A stretch of DNA of 64,000 nucleotides from assembly GCF_006175995.1 (NCBI RefSeq), contig NZ_VDMB01000003.1:24232-88231 (forward strand). The letters are read 5' to 3'. A program made the translations under genes and the position numbers. The stretch comes from Desulfobotulus mexicanus. Its GTDB lineage: Bacteria; Desulfobacterota; Desulfobacteria; Desulfobacterales; ASO4-4. Under the pieces are notes generated by a model, which made no database searches, had not been told where the DNA came from, and worked only from the letters and a program-made list of their open reading frames with translations. Below are positions 7,037 through 15,486 of this stretch, one piece after another (position 1 is the first letter of the stretch; the number at the start of each line of letters is the position of its first letter).

Positions 7037-8341
7037 ATCAATCTTCCTGAGGCCCTTGAGGCAAAATTTCAGATACTTCTGGAAAAAAATGCCATCCCAC
7101 CCAGAGAAAGACCACATTATCTGAAATGGCTTCGTTATTATCTGGATTTTTGTAAAAAAAAGGTCCTGCCCTATGCAGATTCCCGAAGCATCCTTCCCTT
7201 TACGGAAAAACTGAAAGAAAAAAAACAGACAGCAACACAGATCCATCAGGCAGAGCAGGCCGTAAAAATATACCTTGCAGGCATAGACCCTTCTCCTGAA
7301 CCTTCTCTCCGGCCTGCGGATTCCCCTTCCTCAGGCAACAAGAATCAGACCAATGCCCCTCCATGCCCATGGAATCAAGCCCTTTTATCCCTCAGTAATG
7401 AAATCAAGGTAAGGCAGTATTCTCCCAAAACCCTGAAATCCTATACCCTCTGGGCTGAAAAGCTCCGCTACTTTACCCTCCATAAACCACCGGAAATGCT
7501 GGATGTTGAAGATGTGAAACGCTTTCTCACCCACCTTGCCGTGGAAAGAAAGGTGGCGGCATCCTCCCAGAATCAGGCCTTCAATGCCCTTCTCTTCTTT
7601 TTTCGCCATGTGCTTCACAGGGAATTCGGGACGATGGAGGGGGTGGTGCGGGTAAAAAGGAAACCCTATATTCCTGTGGTGCTTTCAAGGGAAGAGGTGT
7701 GGCGGGTCATAGAAAATTTAAAATACCCCTTTGATCTTATAGTAAAAATTCTTTATGGCTGCGGACTGAGGCTTTCCGAATGCATGAAGCTGAGAATACA
7801 GGATTTAAATTTTGATGCCATGATTCTCACCATCCATGATGGAAAAGGAAAGAAAGACCGGACCGTTCCCATACCCCAAAAACTGAAAATAGAGCTGGAA
7901 AACCATCTGCACCTTGTTGTGGAAAAACATGAAAAGGATCTTGCATCAGGCTATGCAGGGGTTTTTCTGCCTTCCGCCATTGAACGCAAATACCCCGGTG
8001 CGGCAAAGGAGCTTGTCTGGCAGTGGGTTTTTCCATCCAAGGAACTCACCCTTGTTCCGGATACGGGGGAGCTGCGAAGATACCACCTCCACGAAACCCA
8101 TGTACAAAAGGCCATAAAAATGGCCGTGAGAAAGTCAAAGCTTTTGAAGCGCGCCTCTGCCCACACCTTCCGCCACACCTTTGCCAGTCATCTTCTGGCG
8201 GCCAATGTGGATTTACGCACCATACAGGAACTTCTGGGGCACAGCGACATCCGCACCACCATGATCTACACCCACACAGTTATTTCCACCACCATTAAAG
8301 AAAAGAAAAGCCCCTTAGATTTTGATGACGGAATCTTCTGA
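7037..8341 (+). CDS. intI: Integron integrase IntI, no canonical start codon
   Basis: Site-specific tyrosine recombinase that excises and inserts cassettes at attI and attC. The open frame runs from just after TAA (7031-7033) to TGA at 8341, about 434 codons. It has an extra N-terminal helical region (about residues 1-125), a core-binding domain (QYSPKTLKSYTLWAEKLRY, about 128-146) and the catalytic domain: Arg in GLRLSECMKL, HTFRHTFASHLL, LLGHSDIRTTMIYTH. IntI identity rests on the extra insert before motif II (VFLPSAIERKYPGA, WQWVFPSKE, GELRRYHLHETHVQKAIK). No ATG, GTG or TTG lies in frame before 7496, which is already inside the core-binding domain. ATC at 7037, followed by codons for Asn-Leu-Pro and preceded by GGATAAGTT, looks like a former ATG. 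The gene may therefore be poorly translated or start at a rare codon. Confidence 0.85.
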   Translation: MNLPEALEAKFQILLEKNAIPPRERPHYLKWLRYYLDFCKKKVLPYADSRSILPFTEKLKEKKQTATQIHQAEQAVKIYLAGIDPSPEPSLRPADSPSSGNKNQTNAPPCPWNQALLSLSNEIKVRQYSPKTLKSYTLWAEKLRYFTLHKPPEMLDVEDVKRFLTHLAVERKVAASSQNQAFNALLFFFRHVLHREFGTMEGVVRVKRKPYIPVVLSREEVWRVIENLKYPFDLIVKILYGCGLRLSECMKLRIQDLNFDAMILTIHDGKGKKDRTVPIPQKLKIELENHLHLVVEKHEKDLASGYAGVFLPSAIERKYPGAAKELVWQWVFPSKELTLVPDTGELRRYHLHETHVQKAIKMAVRKSKLLKRASAHTFRHTFASHLLAANVDLRTIQELLGHSDIRTTMIYTHTVISTTIKEKKSPLDFDDGIF

Positions 8342-8454
8342 ATATACGGGGCTGGCCCCGATGGCAAAAAAGCCAGCCCTCCGCAAGCAGCTCATAAAAA
8401 CAGCGCATGGCATCGGAAAAGAGCCGGAACTGCCTTGCGTCTGTCTGAATGGAG

Positions 8455-11052
8455 CTATCCCCCCCTCCGATCCAGAAAAGCCACCACCCGCTGCTCCACG
8501 GCATCGGCCATAAGGGTAATGCGGGTACCCTCGGGCACCACAAGGGAGGTATCCAGCACCCGGATCATGTCCTGCCATTTTTCCATATCCGGCAAAAGCT
8601 CCGTCAGACGGTTGGGGGCGTTGAGGAATAAGGACTCTTTCAGCTCATTGCCCTCCCCTTCGGGAAACAGGGCCAGATAGAGCATATTCATTTCCACCAG
8701 CTCATTGAGGAAATGGGTTCCGAGGGAAACATCGGGGATGAGATTTTTCCTCATGGTCACCACCTCACAGAGTACCCGCACCCGGTCAATTTCTGCAAAA
8801 TGAGTGGGAATACCCAGATCCGGACTGCTGGTTCCCCATCTACCCGGCCCCATTACCATGAGGTTACAGTTTTCCCTGTCCGTCAGGCGGTTGAGCCTGC
8901 CGATGATGCGGGCCACCTCGTAACGCTCCTTTACGGGCAGCTCCCCATACAGGGCAGGAACCACATAAATAAAACGGTCTATAGTGAGAATACGGCTTTT
9001 TCCCACCACTGCCCCACGGGTTTCAAGGATCATATCCTTAGACGCTATCTCCACCTCGGGCAGGGCCACCTCATCCACACCTTCCACTTGCAGGGGGCGA
9101 CACTGCAAGAGGTTGATTCTGTAGGATTCATCTCCCATGAAATTCAGGGCAAACTCAATATCCACAGGATGTTCATAGGCCATCTGCAGGGTCTGGAGAA
9201 TTTCCTTCATATCCTCCACAAAGGGAGTCTGACTCAAAAGTCTGTCAAAGGTTACAATCCAGTGCCTAGGCCCCTTACCCAGCATACCTCCGCCAGCAGA
9301 GGAAGCCACCAGAGGCAGGGGCATGTCTTTGTTTTTTGCTCCAATATCGGAAAAATATCCGGAAAGGAGTTTGTTGGCCGCCAGATCCAGATAATCCATA
9401 CGCCTCTGGGAATATTCACAAACTTCATCAAAGTTGGATTCCGGCCTGCGGGAAGGAGCATTAAGGGCCACCACCCTTGTATAATCATCATCGGATCTGT
9501 CCACGGCCCGTGTTCCAAGACCAAAGACAAGGCGCAGCACCCCGGCTTTAGGGTCAATCTCCCTGCTCCAGACATAGGGATTGTAGGAAAAACCAACACC
9601 TGCGGCATGGGGATAAAAGGCATTATCCGCAGGCTGCCCCGATACCCGCATAACCAGCAGGGCCATCTGCTCATCTTTATCCAGAAGTCCCCGCTGATTG
9701 CGGTAACGCAGGGCGTTTTCACTCATGGTACTGGCATAAACGTGGCGTATGGCATTGAGCAGCATGTCAAGACGTGCCTCACGGGACCCCTGATTCACGC
9801 AGAAAACACTGTCATATTTTCCGGCAAAGGCATTGCCGTAATTGTCTTCCAGAAGGGAGCTGGAACGGACAATATAGGGGGACTCACCGAAATAATCGAT
9901 GAGCTTCATGAACTGCTCCATATGATAATTGATGAAATGCCCCTGCCGGATACGGGTCTGGGCTTCGGCTATATCCGCAAGGAAAGCCTCAGGGCTACGC
10001 TGTTTCTGACGTATCCACCAGATGCCGTTTCTCACAAGAAAGGTATGAAAGACATCGGAGCCGATATAAAAGGAATCATGAGTTTCCAGCAGCTCATGGA
10101 AACGGGAATTCTCTTTTTTTAAAATCGCCCTTGCCACCAGCATACCCACGGCTTTCCCCCCAATGAATCCGATACCCACCATGCGGTCCCGGATACTGAG
10201 AATATCCTCAAGACTCATGTATCTTCGGATCAACTCCAGCATGCGGCCGTCTCTGGATAGCATCTGGCGGGCAAGGCGCATGAAAAGGTTAATCTCCTTT
10301 TCTTTGGGGCAAAGCCCCGCCCTGGATTCTGCAAGTATTCTTGGTACATCACTAAAGGATCTTCGCCAGAACCCCAACCTTCTGTCCGCATGCAGCCCCG
10401 GCCAGCTGGCGGAAGCAAGAATTTCTGCGATCAAGGCACTGCGGGTAACGGGAGGGAAAGTATCTGCATCTTCCCAGAGATGAATGGTGTTCATGGAAGA
10501 GGTGGAACGGTACTGCACCTTTACAGGCCGGATATAAAGCCTTTCATTGTAACGAAAAATATCCAGAAGATACTGGGTGGTTTCCGTGATGGGATCCGTT
10601 GCAAAGGAAGAGTGGGCATTGCGTTGCAGGGCAAAATAGGTAACGGTTTCAAGCTCATATAGCCTCGGGCAGGTAAGCACAAAGAAATTGCCCAGCATCT
10701 GATCCGATTTCCAGGCCCCGGCCAACCCGGAAAGGCAGTCAAAAACATAGGCAGCACCGTATCCAGCCTCTTCAATCACCTGATGGAGATGGGTGGTAAA
10801 GGTTTCAAAACCCGTATGTGGATCAAAATGATGGACTTCCGCAGGGCTGTCTTCGGGCAGAAGGGGGGGGTGGGAGGCAAAACGAAAATAAATCAGTCTC
10901 CGGTTCTGACCAGCTGCGGCTTCGGCAAAGGGAAGCACCAGTGCCTGATAATCTTCTATGCTGTCAATCTGCCAGACAATATTGTCTCCGGCCATGACAC
11001 CTTTAAAAACCTTGTCCAGTCCGGGAAGGCCGGAAGTGAAGGGAATGGGCAT
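8455..11052 (-). CDS. PEP/pyruvate-binding domain protein with degenerate RecA/KaiC-like N-terminus
   Basis: 865 aa from the ATG at 11052. AAAGGAG lies five bases upstream and covers an earlier in-frame ATG at 11067, which is therefore rejected. Residues about 1-190 resemble a KaiC/RecA-type domain (GLPGLDKVFKG at the start) but lack a GKT Walker A motif. Residues about 290-690 are the ATP-grasp PPDK N-terminal domain (GGKAVGMLVARAIL; YIVRSSSLLEDNYGNAFAGKY; VDIEFAL near the end). The phosphohistidine swivel and the PEP-binding barrel of PpsA and PpdK are absent, so it is not a complete PEP synthase. Such proteins occur in anaerobic deltaproteobacteria with no assigned role. It is a single-gene unit downstream of the integron and convergent with intI. 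Confidence 0.75.
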   Translation of the reverse strand: MPIPFTSGLPGLDKVFKGVMAGDNIVWQIDSIEDYQALVLPFAEAAAGQNRRLIYFRFASHPPLLPEDSPAEVHHFDPHTGFETFTTHLHQVIEEAGYGAAYVFDCLSGLAGAWKSDQMLGNFFVLTCPRLYELETVTYFALQRNAHSSFATDPITETTQYLLDIFRYNERLYIRPVKVQYRSTSSMNTIHLWEDADTFPPVTRSALIAEILASASWPGLHADRRLGFWRRSFSDVPRILAESRAGLCPKEKEINLFMRLARQMLSRDGRMLELIRRYMSLEDILSIRDRMVGIGFIGGKAVGMLVARAILKKENSRFHELLETHDSFYIGSDVFHTFLVRNGIWWIRQKQRSPEAFLADIAEAQTRIRQGHFINYHMEQFMKLIDYFGESPYIVRSSSLLEDNYGNAFAGKYDSVFCVNQGSREARLDMLLNAIRHVYASTMSENALRYRNQRGLLDKDEQMALLVMRVSGQPADNAFYPHAAGVGFSYNPYVWSREIDPKAGVLRLVFGLGTRAVDRSDDDYTRVVALNAPSRRPESNFDEVCEYSQRRMDYLDLAANKLLSGYFSDIGAKNKDMPLPLVASSAGGGMLGKGPRHWIVTFDRLLSQTPFVEDMKEILQTLQMAYEHPVDIEFALNFMGDESYRINLLQCRPLQVEGVDEVALPEVEIASKDMILETRGAVVGKSRILTIDRFIYVVPALYGELPVKERYEVARIIGRLNRLTDRENCNLMVMGPGRWGTSSPDLGIPTHFAEIDRVRVLCEVVTMRKNLIPDVSLGTHFLNELVEMNMLYLALFPEGEGNELKESLFLNAPNRLTELLPDMEKWQDMIRVLDTSLVVPEGTRITLMADAVEQRVVAFLDRRGG

Positions 11053-11313
11053 GAAATCTCCTTTCATGTACTCAAAAATGCACAGACAACTATTTTGACA
11101 GCAGATAAAGGATGTGTACTGACAGCATCGGAACTTAAGGGGGATGCCCAGAAAGTGCGGTGGAACTTTCCGGACTGGTCGGACATCTGAGGGAACTTTT
11201 ATTCCAGTTCAAAGTCAGAAAACAGAAGAAAAATCAGAAAAGAGATTCTCGAAGAAAATCAAAACAATGGATGTTCTGAATAAAAATCCCAATCCTTCTT
11301 AAAAAACCCATGC

Positions 11314-11388
11314 CAGGTGAAGGACCGCACTACAGATCCTTTCACCTGAACAGGCCAGCTCCGAGGGTCTTCACCAGACCGGAGCTGG
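11314..11388 (-). terminator. Tandem hairpins in the 11053-11561 gap
   Basis: Two adjacent stem-loops: CCAGCTCCG (11355-11363) with CGGAGCTGG (11380-11388), and CAGGTGAAGGA (11314-11324) with TCCTTTCACCTG (11337-11348). Read on the minus strand they follow the hemerythrin gene, and the second is followed within ten bases by T6. They may end that transcript or form part of the 5' leader of the PEP-binding protein gene 260 bp further on. The rest of the roughly 500-bp gap shows no ORF that I would support. Confidence 0.45.
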
Positions 11389-11561
11389 AATTATTGGGTA
11401 AAACAGGATAAATACCAGAACAGAGCATCATCGCTATCAGTACTACTCTATACTCTTTTCTCTGCCTTAGGGCATTTTCTGGAATGCTATTTATAAAACA
11501 AGCTATATAAGCATCTGACACTTCGCCCTTTTGGCAGTATAAAAAGTCTTAAAAAAAAAGA

Positions 11562-11999
11562 TTAACGCATGCGTTTGCTTTTTTTCTGACGATCTATAAA
11601 CATACGTATTCTGGCATAAGGCGCAAAACGCTGATCCTCTGAACGGATATGGGCCAACAGCCAGTCTCCAAGATACCGTAGACTTTCATCCTTAACATTG
11701 TCAGGATTATCTGCAAGGGCACGCCTGACGTTCAGCGTTTTCCTTATAAAAAGCTTATGCAGCTTTCTGTGATCAATCAGTTCTGGATATCCCTGCTGCT
11801 GCATGATTTTTTCTTCAAGGGCAAAATGCATGCGCAAACCTTCACCCAGCTCGTTCAAAAGGTCAAAAAGAACCTTGGGCTCTGCCCTCTCTGCATGCTT
11901 CTGGTATATTTTATTGATGTGTTCAACTATTTTTTGTTTCTGCTCATCAATATTCTGCACCCGAACATTTAAACTCTCATCCCAAATCATCTGTTCCAT
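11562..11999 (-). CDS. Bacteriohemerythrin-like protein lacking one iron ligand
   Basis: 145 aa from the ATG at 11999, preceded by AGGAG at five bases; a TTG at 12014 is less likely. It is a four-helix hemerythrin domain that normally carries a diiron site for O2 binding or sensing. MHFALEE, DHRKLH and WLLAHIRSED supply the second to seventh ligands in the usual spacing. The first-helix motif, normally Asp-x-Gln-His, reads IDEQKQKI, so the first His is Lys. The site may bind one iron or a different metal, or be non-functional. The basic tail RQKKSKRMR is unusual. It lies 71 bp downstream of, and is probably co-transcribed with, the PAS histidine kinase. Confidence 0.85.
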   Translation of the reverse strand: MEQMIWDESLNVRVQNIDEQKQKIVEHINKIYQKHAERAEPKVLFDLLNELGEGLRMHFALEEKIMQQQGYPELIDHRKLHKLFIRKTLNVRRALADNPDNVKDESLRYLGDWLLAHIRSEDQRFAPYARIRMFIDRQKKSKRMR

Positions 12000-12070
12000 G
12001 GTGTCTCCTGACAATTAAAAACCGACCCGTCTTTTCAAAAAAAATACAATTATCAGCTCCTGACCTTTTC

Positions 12071-14326
12071 TCACATATTTCCAATATCATGGGGAAAGCT
12101 GGTGAGCAAGGGCAGTATATAATCATTTTCCTTAAGCCGCATGGCAACTTTAATATGAATACGTGTTCCCGCACCGGGCGCAGAAATGATTTTCATCTCT
12201 CCCTCCAGAAGCGCAACCCTTTCTTCCATACTGCGAAGTCCCATACGCTTTTCCCTTAACGCTTCTCCCATACGGACATCAGGTTCAAACCCTTTACCAT
12301 CATCCTCTATGCGAAGAATAATATGGGGATGGGATGCAACCAGCCGGACAGTCACTCTGGTTGCCGAAGCATGCTTACGAACATTACTCAAAGCTTCCTG
12401 CAAAAGCCTGTAAAGGTTAATCTCCGTATCAAAATCCAGATTCAGGGCATCCATGCCTGCAGAAGAGAAATCCACAAGGATACCATACTTACTGCTGACA
12501 TCCTCACAGTACACAAAAAGCGTGCGGACAAGCCCCAGAGCATCCAGAGTCGGAGGTCTCAGATCATAGGCAAGGTCCCGGACCGACTGAATGGAATTGC
12601 CCAGAGTACGGTTTAAAATTTCAGCCTTCTGCCTCAGTACATGGGGTACATCTTCCCATACATCAAAAAGATTCTGTGACATGATTTTAAGGGTGGCAAG
12701 ATCCTGGGCAATATGATCGTGCAAATCCCTTGCAATCCTCTGCCGCTCGTTTTCCTGAGCCCTGATAAGCTCCTGTGTCAAAACTTTAATACGGTTTTCA
12801 GCAGATTTCAGGAGGGTGATGTCTCTGGCAGTACACAAAACACTTACAACCTTACCATCTCCAGACCATTCAGGAACCATCCGCCAGTCATAAATGCGAC
12901 CTCCCCTGTTGTCCGGGCAGGAAAATATAAAGCTGCTGGATATCCCCTCCTCAAAGACAAGGGAAAGCTGCTGTTCCATAAGGTGACAGAGATTATCATG
13001 AAACTGAGCCTGATAAAGAGTTTTACCAATGACTTCATGGGCCGGAAGACCCGTCATACGTTTTACAGAGCTGTTGGCAAAATCCAGAGACAAATCCTTT
13101 GCAAAACGAATGATAATATCCGTAGAATTTTCCGTTAGGGCTCGAAAGGTTTCTTCCCTGCGTAAAAGTTCTGTTTCAATACGTTTACGATCTTCAATTT
13201 CACGAAGCAGTTTCTGATTGGTATGCAAAAGTTCTTCTGTTCGTTGAGTAACCCTTTCCTCCAGCTCATCTCTGGATTTTCTCAAGGCTTCCTCAACCTG
13301 CTTGCGATCAGAAATATCCCTTATTGAGCCTATAATACGCAAAGGTTTGCCCTGATCACTAAAAACCACTTCTGCATTCAAAGAACAGCTACGGATATTT
13401 CCAGCTCTGTTTCTTAGATTAAGTTCAAAATCATGCAAAAAACCCTGCTCATGCAGACTGCTGAAAAAATCTGCTTGAGATTTTTCACTGCTTTCACAAT
13501 GGGAAAAAAGATATGTACCAATAAGATCCTCTCTCTGATACTGAGAAGCCTTTTCTATGGCAGGACTTAAATCATCAATTTTACCCTCAAGGTCCATCTC
13601 ATAATAAACATCATTAATATTTTCAAGAATCCCTTTGTATCTCTGCTCACTTTCCTCCAGAAGGCGTATGGTTTTACGCCACTCCGTGACATCCCGCATT
13701 GTACCATAAATACAGAGAGGCTCCCCCCGCTTATCCCTTTCCAGTACACAATTCAGAGAACCCGTATAAATACTTCCCCAACGGGTGCGAAAATCCAGCT
13801 CATAATTTTTAAGCTCTCCATGGTCCAGAAGGTGCCGGACCATAATATCCTTTGTTCCGGGGTCTGCATAAAATCTGTGAATTTTTTTCCCTAAAAAATC
13901 TTCCCGACTATAACCTGTAAAATTGATAATGGCAGGACTGACCTCCATAATTGTACCATCAAAAAGAATTTCACAATAAATGTCCCTGATATTTTCAGAA
14001 ATTTTATGATAGCGAATTTTACAGGATTCAAGCTCCTTGTCAGTTTTATGCAAAAGGCCAGCGAGACGGATCTGATCCCAGCTTCTGCGAAAACCATACA
14101 AGATAAGAATCAGCACAAAAAAAAGAACCAGCCAGTTTTTAAGAAAAAAAACAGATGAATACTGCCATTGATGAAAAAAATATAACTCCGGCCCGGAAGC
14201 AAAAAAATATACACCCAAAAACAAAAAAACGAGGACAAGAAGAATATCCTTAATAATACTTCTCACTTCCGGATATCTTAAAAATGAAAAACGCTGGCTT
14301 TTATATGTACCGGACCGCCATACCAT
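12071..14326 (-). CDS. Membrane PAS-domain sensor histidine kinase (HisKA_3 / NarL type)
   Basis: 751 aa. Two transmembrane segments lie near residues 27-45 (ILLVLVFLFLGVYFF) and 60-80 (WLVLFFVLILILYGF). Three PAS/PAC modules follow (about 105-215, 220-345, 390-510), the second ending before a coiled coil. Next come the HisKA_3 phosphoacceptor helix (RIARDLHDHIAQDL, His near residue 545) and an HATPase_c domain (EALSNVRKHA, IEDDGKGF, GLRSMEERVALL). Such kinases phosphorylate LuxR-type response regulators; none is adjacent, and the nearest in the window is the orphan at 57071. The ATG lies two bases after the stop of the DUF2760 gene, so the two are coupled. The input signal is unknown; PAS domains may bind haem, flavin or small ligands. 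Confidence 0.9.
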   Translation of the reverse strand: MVWRSGTYKSQRFSFLRYPEVRSIIKDILLVLVFLFLGVYFFASGPELYFFHQWQYSSVFFLKNWLVLFFVLILILYGFRRSWDQIRLAGLLHKTDKELESCKIRYHKISENIRDIYCEILFDGTIMEVSPAIINFTGYSREDFLGKKIHRFYADPGTKDIMVRHLLDHGELKNYELDFRTRWGSIYTGSLNCVLERDKRGEPLCIYGTMRDVTEWRKTIRLLEESEQRYKGILENINDVYYEMDLEGKIDDLSPAIEKASQYQREDLIGTYLFSHCESSEKSQADFFSSLHEQGFLHDFELNLRNRAGNIRSCSLNAEVVFSDQGKPLRIIGSIRDISDRKQVEEALRKSRDELEERVTQRTEELLHTNQKLLREIEDRKRIETELLRREETFRALTENSTDIIIRFAKDLSLDFANSSVKRMTGLPAHEVIGKTLYQAQFHDNLCHLMEQQLSLVFEEGISSSFIFSCPDNRGGRIYDWRMVPEWSGDGKVVSVLCTARDITLLKSAENRIKVLTQELIRAQENERQRIARDLHDHIAQDLATLKIMSQNLFDVWEDVPHVLRQKAEILNRTLGNSIQSVRDLAYDLRPPTLDALGLVRTLFVYCEDVSSKYGILVDFSSAGMDALNLDFDTEINLYRLLQEALSNVRKHASATRVTVRLVASHPHIILRIEDDGKGFEPDVRMGEALREKRMGLRSMEERVALLEGEMKIISAPGAGTRIHIKVAMRLKENDYILPLLTSFPHDIGNM

Positions 14327-14328
14327 TT

Positions 14329-15030
14329 TTAGAGAATTTCAACCTCCGAAGGTGTCAACACATCCGCCCCACCTGCATCACTGAAGGAAGGCATACGAAC
14401 TCCCCTGGCCCGCCAGCCCCGATGGCGCAGAATACCCTGGAATGGCGGCTCTCCTGCAACCTTTCCCACAAGCTTGATCCGTGAAGGATCAAATCCCTTG
14501 GGAACCGTAATCCGGCTGCCTTCCTCTTCTTCCATTACAACACCCAGATCCATATAACGGGACAGAATTTTACGGGCACTTTCATGGACAGGTCTCACAG
14601 CAGCACCTATCTGATCATCTTCATAGAGATCCAGATCTTCTGCAAAAAAATCCAGCAGTCTGCCTTCTTTCTGCAAAACGGAGAGGAGATACAAAAACAT
14701 GCGCTCTTCCCTGGCTTTTCTTGTAGCCGGATCTTCTTCGGGTTTTAATCTGGCTGGTTTCATTTCCTTTGCAGAGGGTTGTGGAACAAGGGTCTTCTGC
14801 TGCTTATTTAAAAGCAGACTACAGATTGCCCTAAACACAATGGCAGAAAAAAGACCCGCCAGAGCACCTGCATGGGGAATGACAGGCCGGAAAGCATCCA
14901 TGGATGATGGCAGAATACCAGCTTCAGGGGGTACATAGGCCGCAAGCCATCCTGCAAAGGTGAACAGGGGAATGAAAAACAAAAGCGCAAGCCAGAAAAT
15001 ACGTCTTAAAACAACAACTGAAGGGTTCAC
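14329..15030 (-). CDS. DUF2760 family protein
   Basis: 233 aa with two N-terminal hydrophobic segments (about residues 8-32 and 52-72). A charged linker follows, then a conserved C-terminal domain with LLDFFAEDLDLYEDDQIGAA, VHESARKIL and GEPPFQGILRHRGWRA, the signature of DUF2760. Its function is unknown. It is first in a probable operon with the PAS kinase (stop and start two bases apart) and the hemerythrin, so it may act in the same sensory chain at the membrane. Confidence 0.8.
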   Translation of the reverse strand: MNPSVVVLRRIFWLALLFFIPLFTFAGWLAAYVPPEAGILPSSMDAFRPVIPHAGALAGLFSAIVFRAICSLLLNKQQKTLVPQPSAKEMKPARLKPEEDPATRKAREERMFLYLLSVLQKEGRLLDFFAEDLDLYEDDQIGAAVRPVHESARKILSRYMDLGVVMEEEEGSRITVPKGFDPSRIKLVGKVAGEPPFQGILRHRGWRARGVRMPSFSDAGGADVLTPSEVEIL

Positions 15031-15211
15031 GGTCTCTCCTTAAAGATACAAACCTTAAACTCACAAAAAAATAAGCTTACAGTTCCTCAGATATCCGGCA
15101 GTACCGGAACCTTGAAGGTTCAGGTAAAAAACAGCCTTGCCAAAAAAAGAGCCCATGATATAGGCTTAAATGAAACTATATTTTTGCAAGCTTCCTTAAA
15201 GGGCATGAATC

Positions 15212-15418
15212 ATGAAAACAGTGGATCACAGAAAAAAATATATCAAGCGGGATCGTTTTGACTTTGAGATTGGGTATTTAAAAAAAAGTCCCTGCCTTGA
15301 CTGCACGAAAAAGGAATCTTTTCCGGCATGCCTTAAAAAATGCCCTCTCCTTGATGCCATTCAGACTGAACTTGCAGCAGGTCTGCAACTCAGTCGAAAC
15401 AACGAAGAAAGCCTGTAA
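15212..15418 (+). CDS. Small Cys-rich protein of unknown function
   Basis: 68 aa starting at the ATG at 15212, with AAAGGG about 13 bases upstream. Four cysteines are arranged as CLDC-x8-C-x3-C (PCLDCTKKESFPACLKKCP), suggesting a small zinc or iron-sulfur knuckle. The N-terminus is strongly basic. No family is recognised. It is monocistronic, divergent from the DUF2760 gene, and ends 31 bp before a hairpin terminator shared with ppiD. Confidence 0.6.
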   Translation: MKTVDHRKKYIKRDRFDFEIGYLKKSPCLDCTKKESFPACLKKCPLLDAIQTELAAGLQLSRNNEESL

Positions 15419-15448
15419 TAGTATAATTTCCAAAGATAAAAGAGCATC

Positions 15449-15486
15449 TCCCTCCCTGCAGGGCAGAGAGGGAAAACCTTTTTTAC
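15449..15486. terminator. Intrinsic terminator between small Cys-rich gene and ppiD
   Basis: An 11-bp stem TCCCTCCCTGC (15449-15459) / GCAGAGAGGGA (15463-15473) with one mismatch and a 3-base loop, followed on the plus strand by AAAACCTTTTTT. It lies between convergent genes and serves the plus-strand gene best. Confidence 0.8.

Larger units (their letters stand above)
1504..8341. mobile_element. Chromosomal integron: intI plus cassette array
   Basis: An integron-type integrase on the plus strand (about 7037-8341) lies next to a set of minus-strand genes, each followed by an imperfect palindrome. These palindromes carry attC core motifs: GCCTAAC/GTTAGGC at 1557-1563, 3497-3503, 4224-4230 and 6519-6525, and GTTCAAC at 1504-1510. 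Orientation is canonical, with intI divergent from the cassettes. The cassettes in order from intI are: a possible ORF-less unit ending at the 6519-6647 attC, a three-gene unit (6491-4225), the arsN2 unit (3963-3511) and the SEC-C/TPR unit (3453-1573). The attC sites differ in length and sequence, which suggests that the cassettes came from different sources. The attI point was not located. Confidence 0.85.

Noticed and set aside
8713-10122. Long plus-strand open frame (469 codons) opposite the PEP-binding protein gene
   Set aside because: Antisense to a gene with clear domain motifs; the translation is His/Gly/Ile-rich without recognisable motifs and has no ribosome site.
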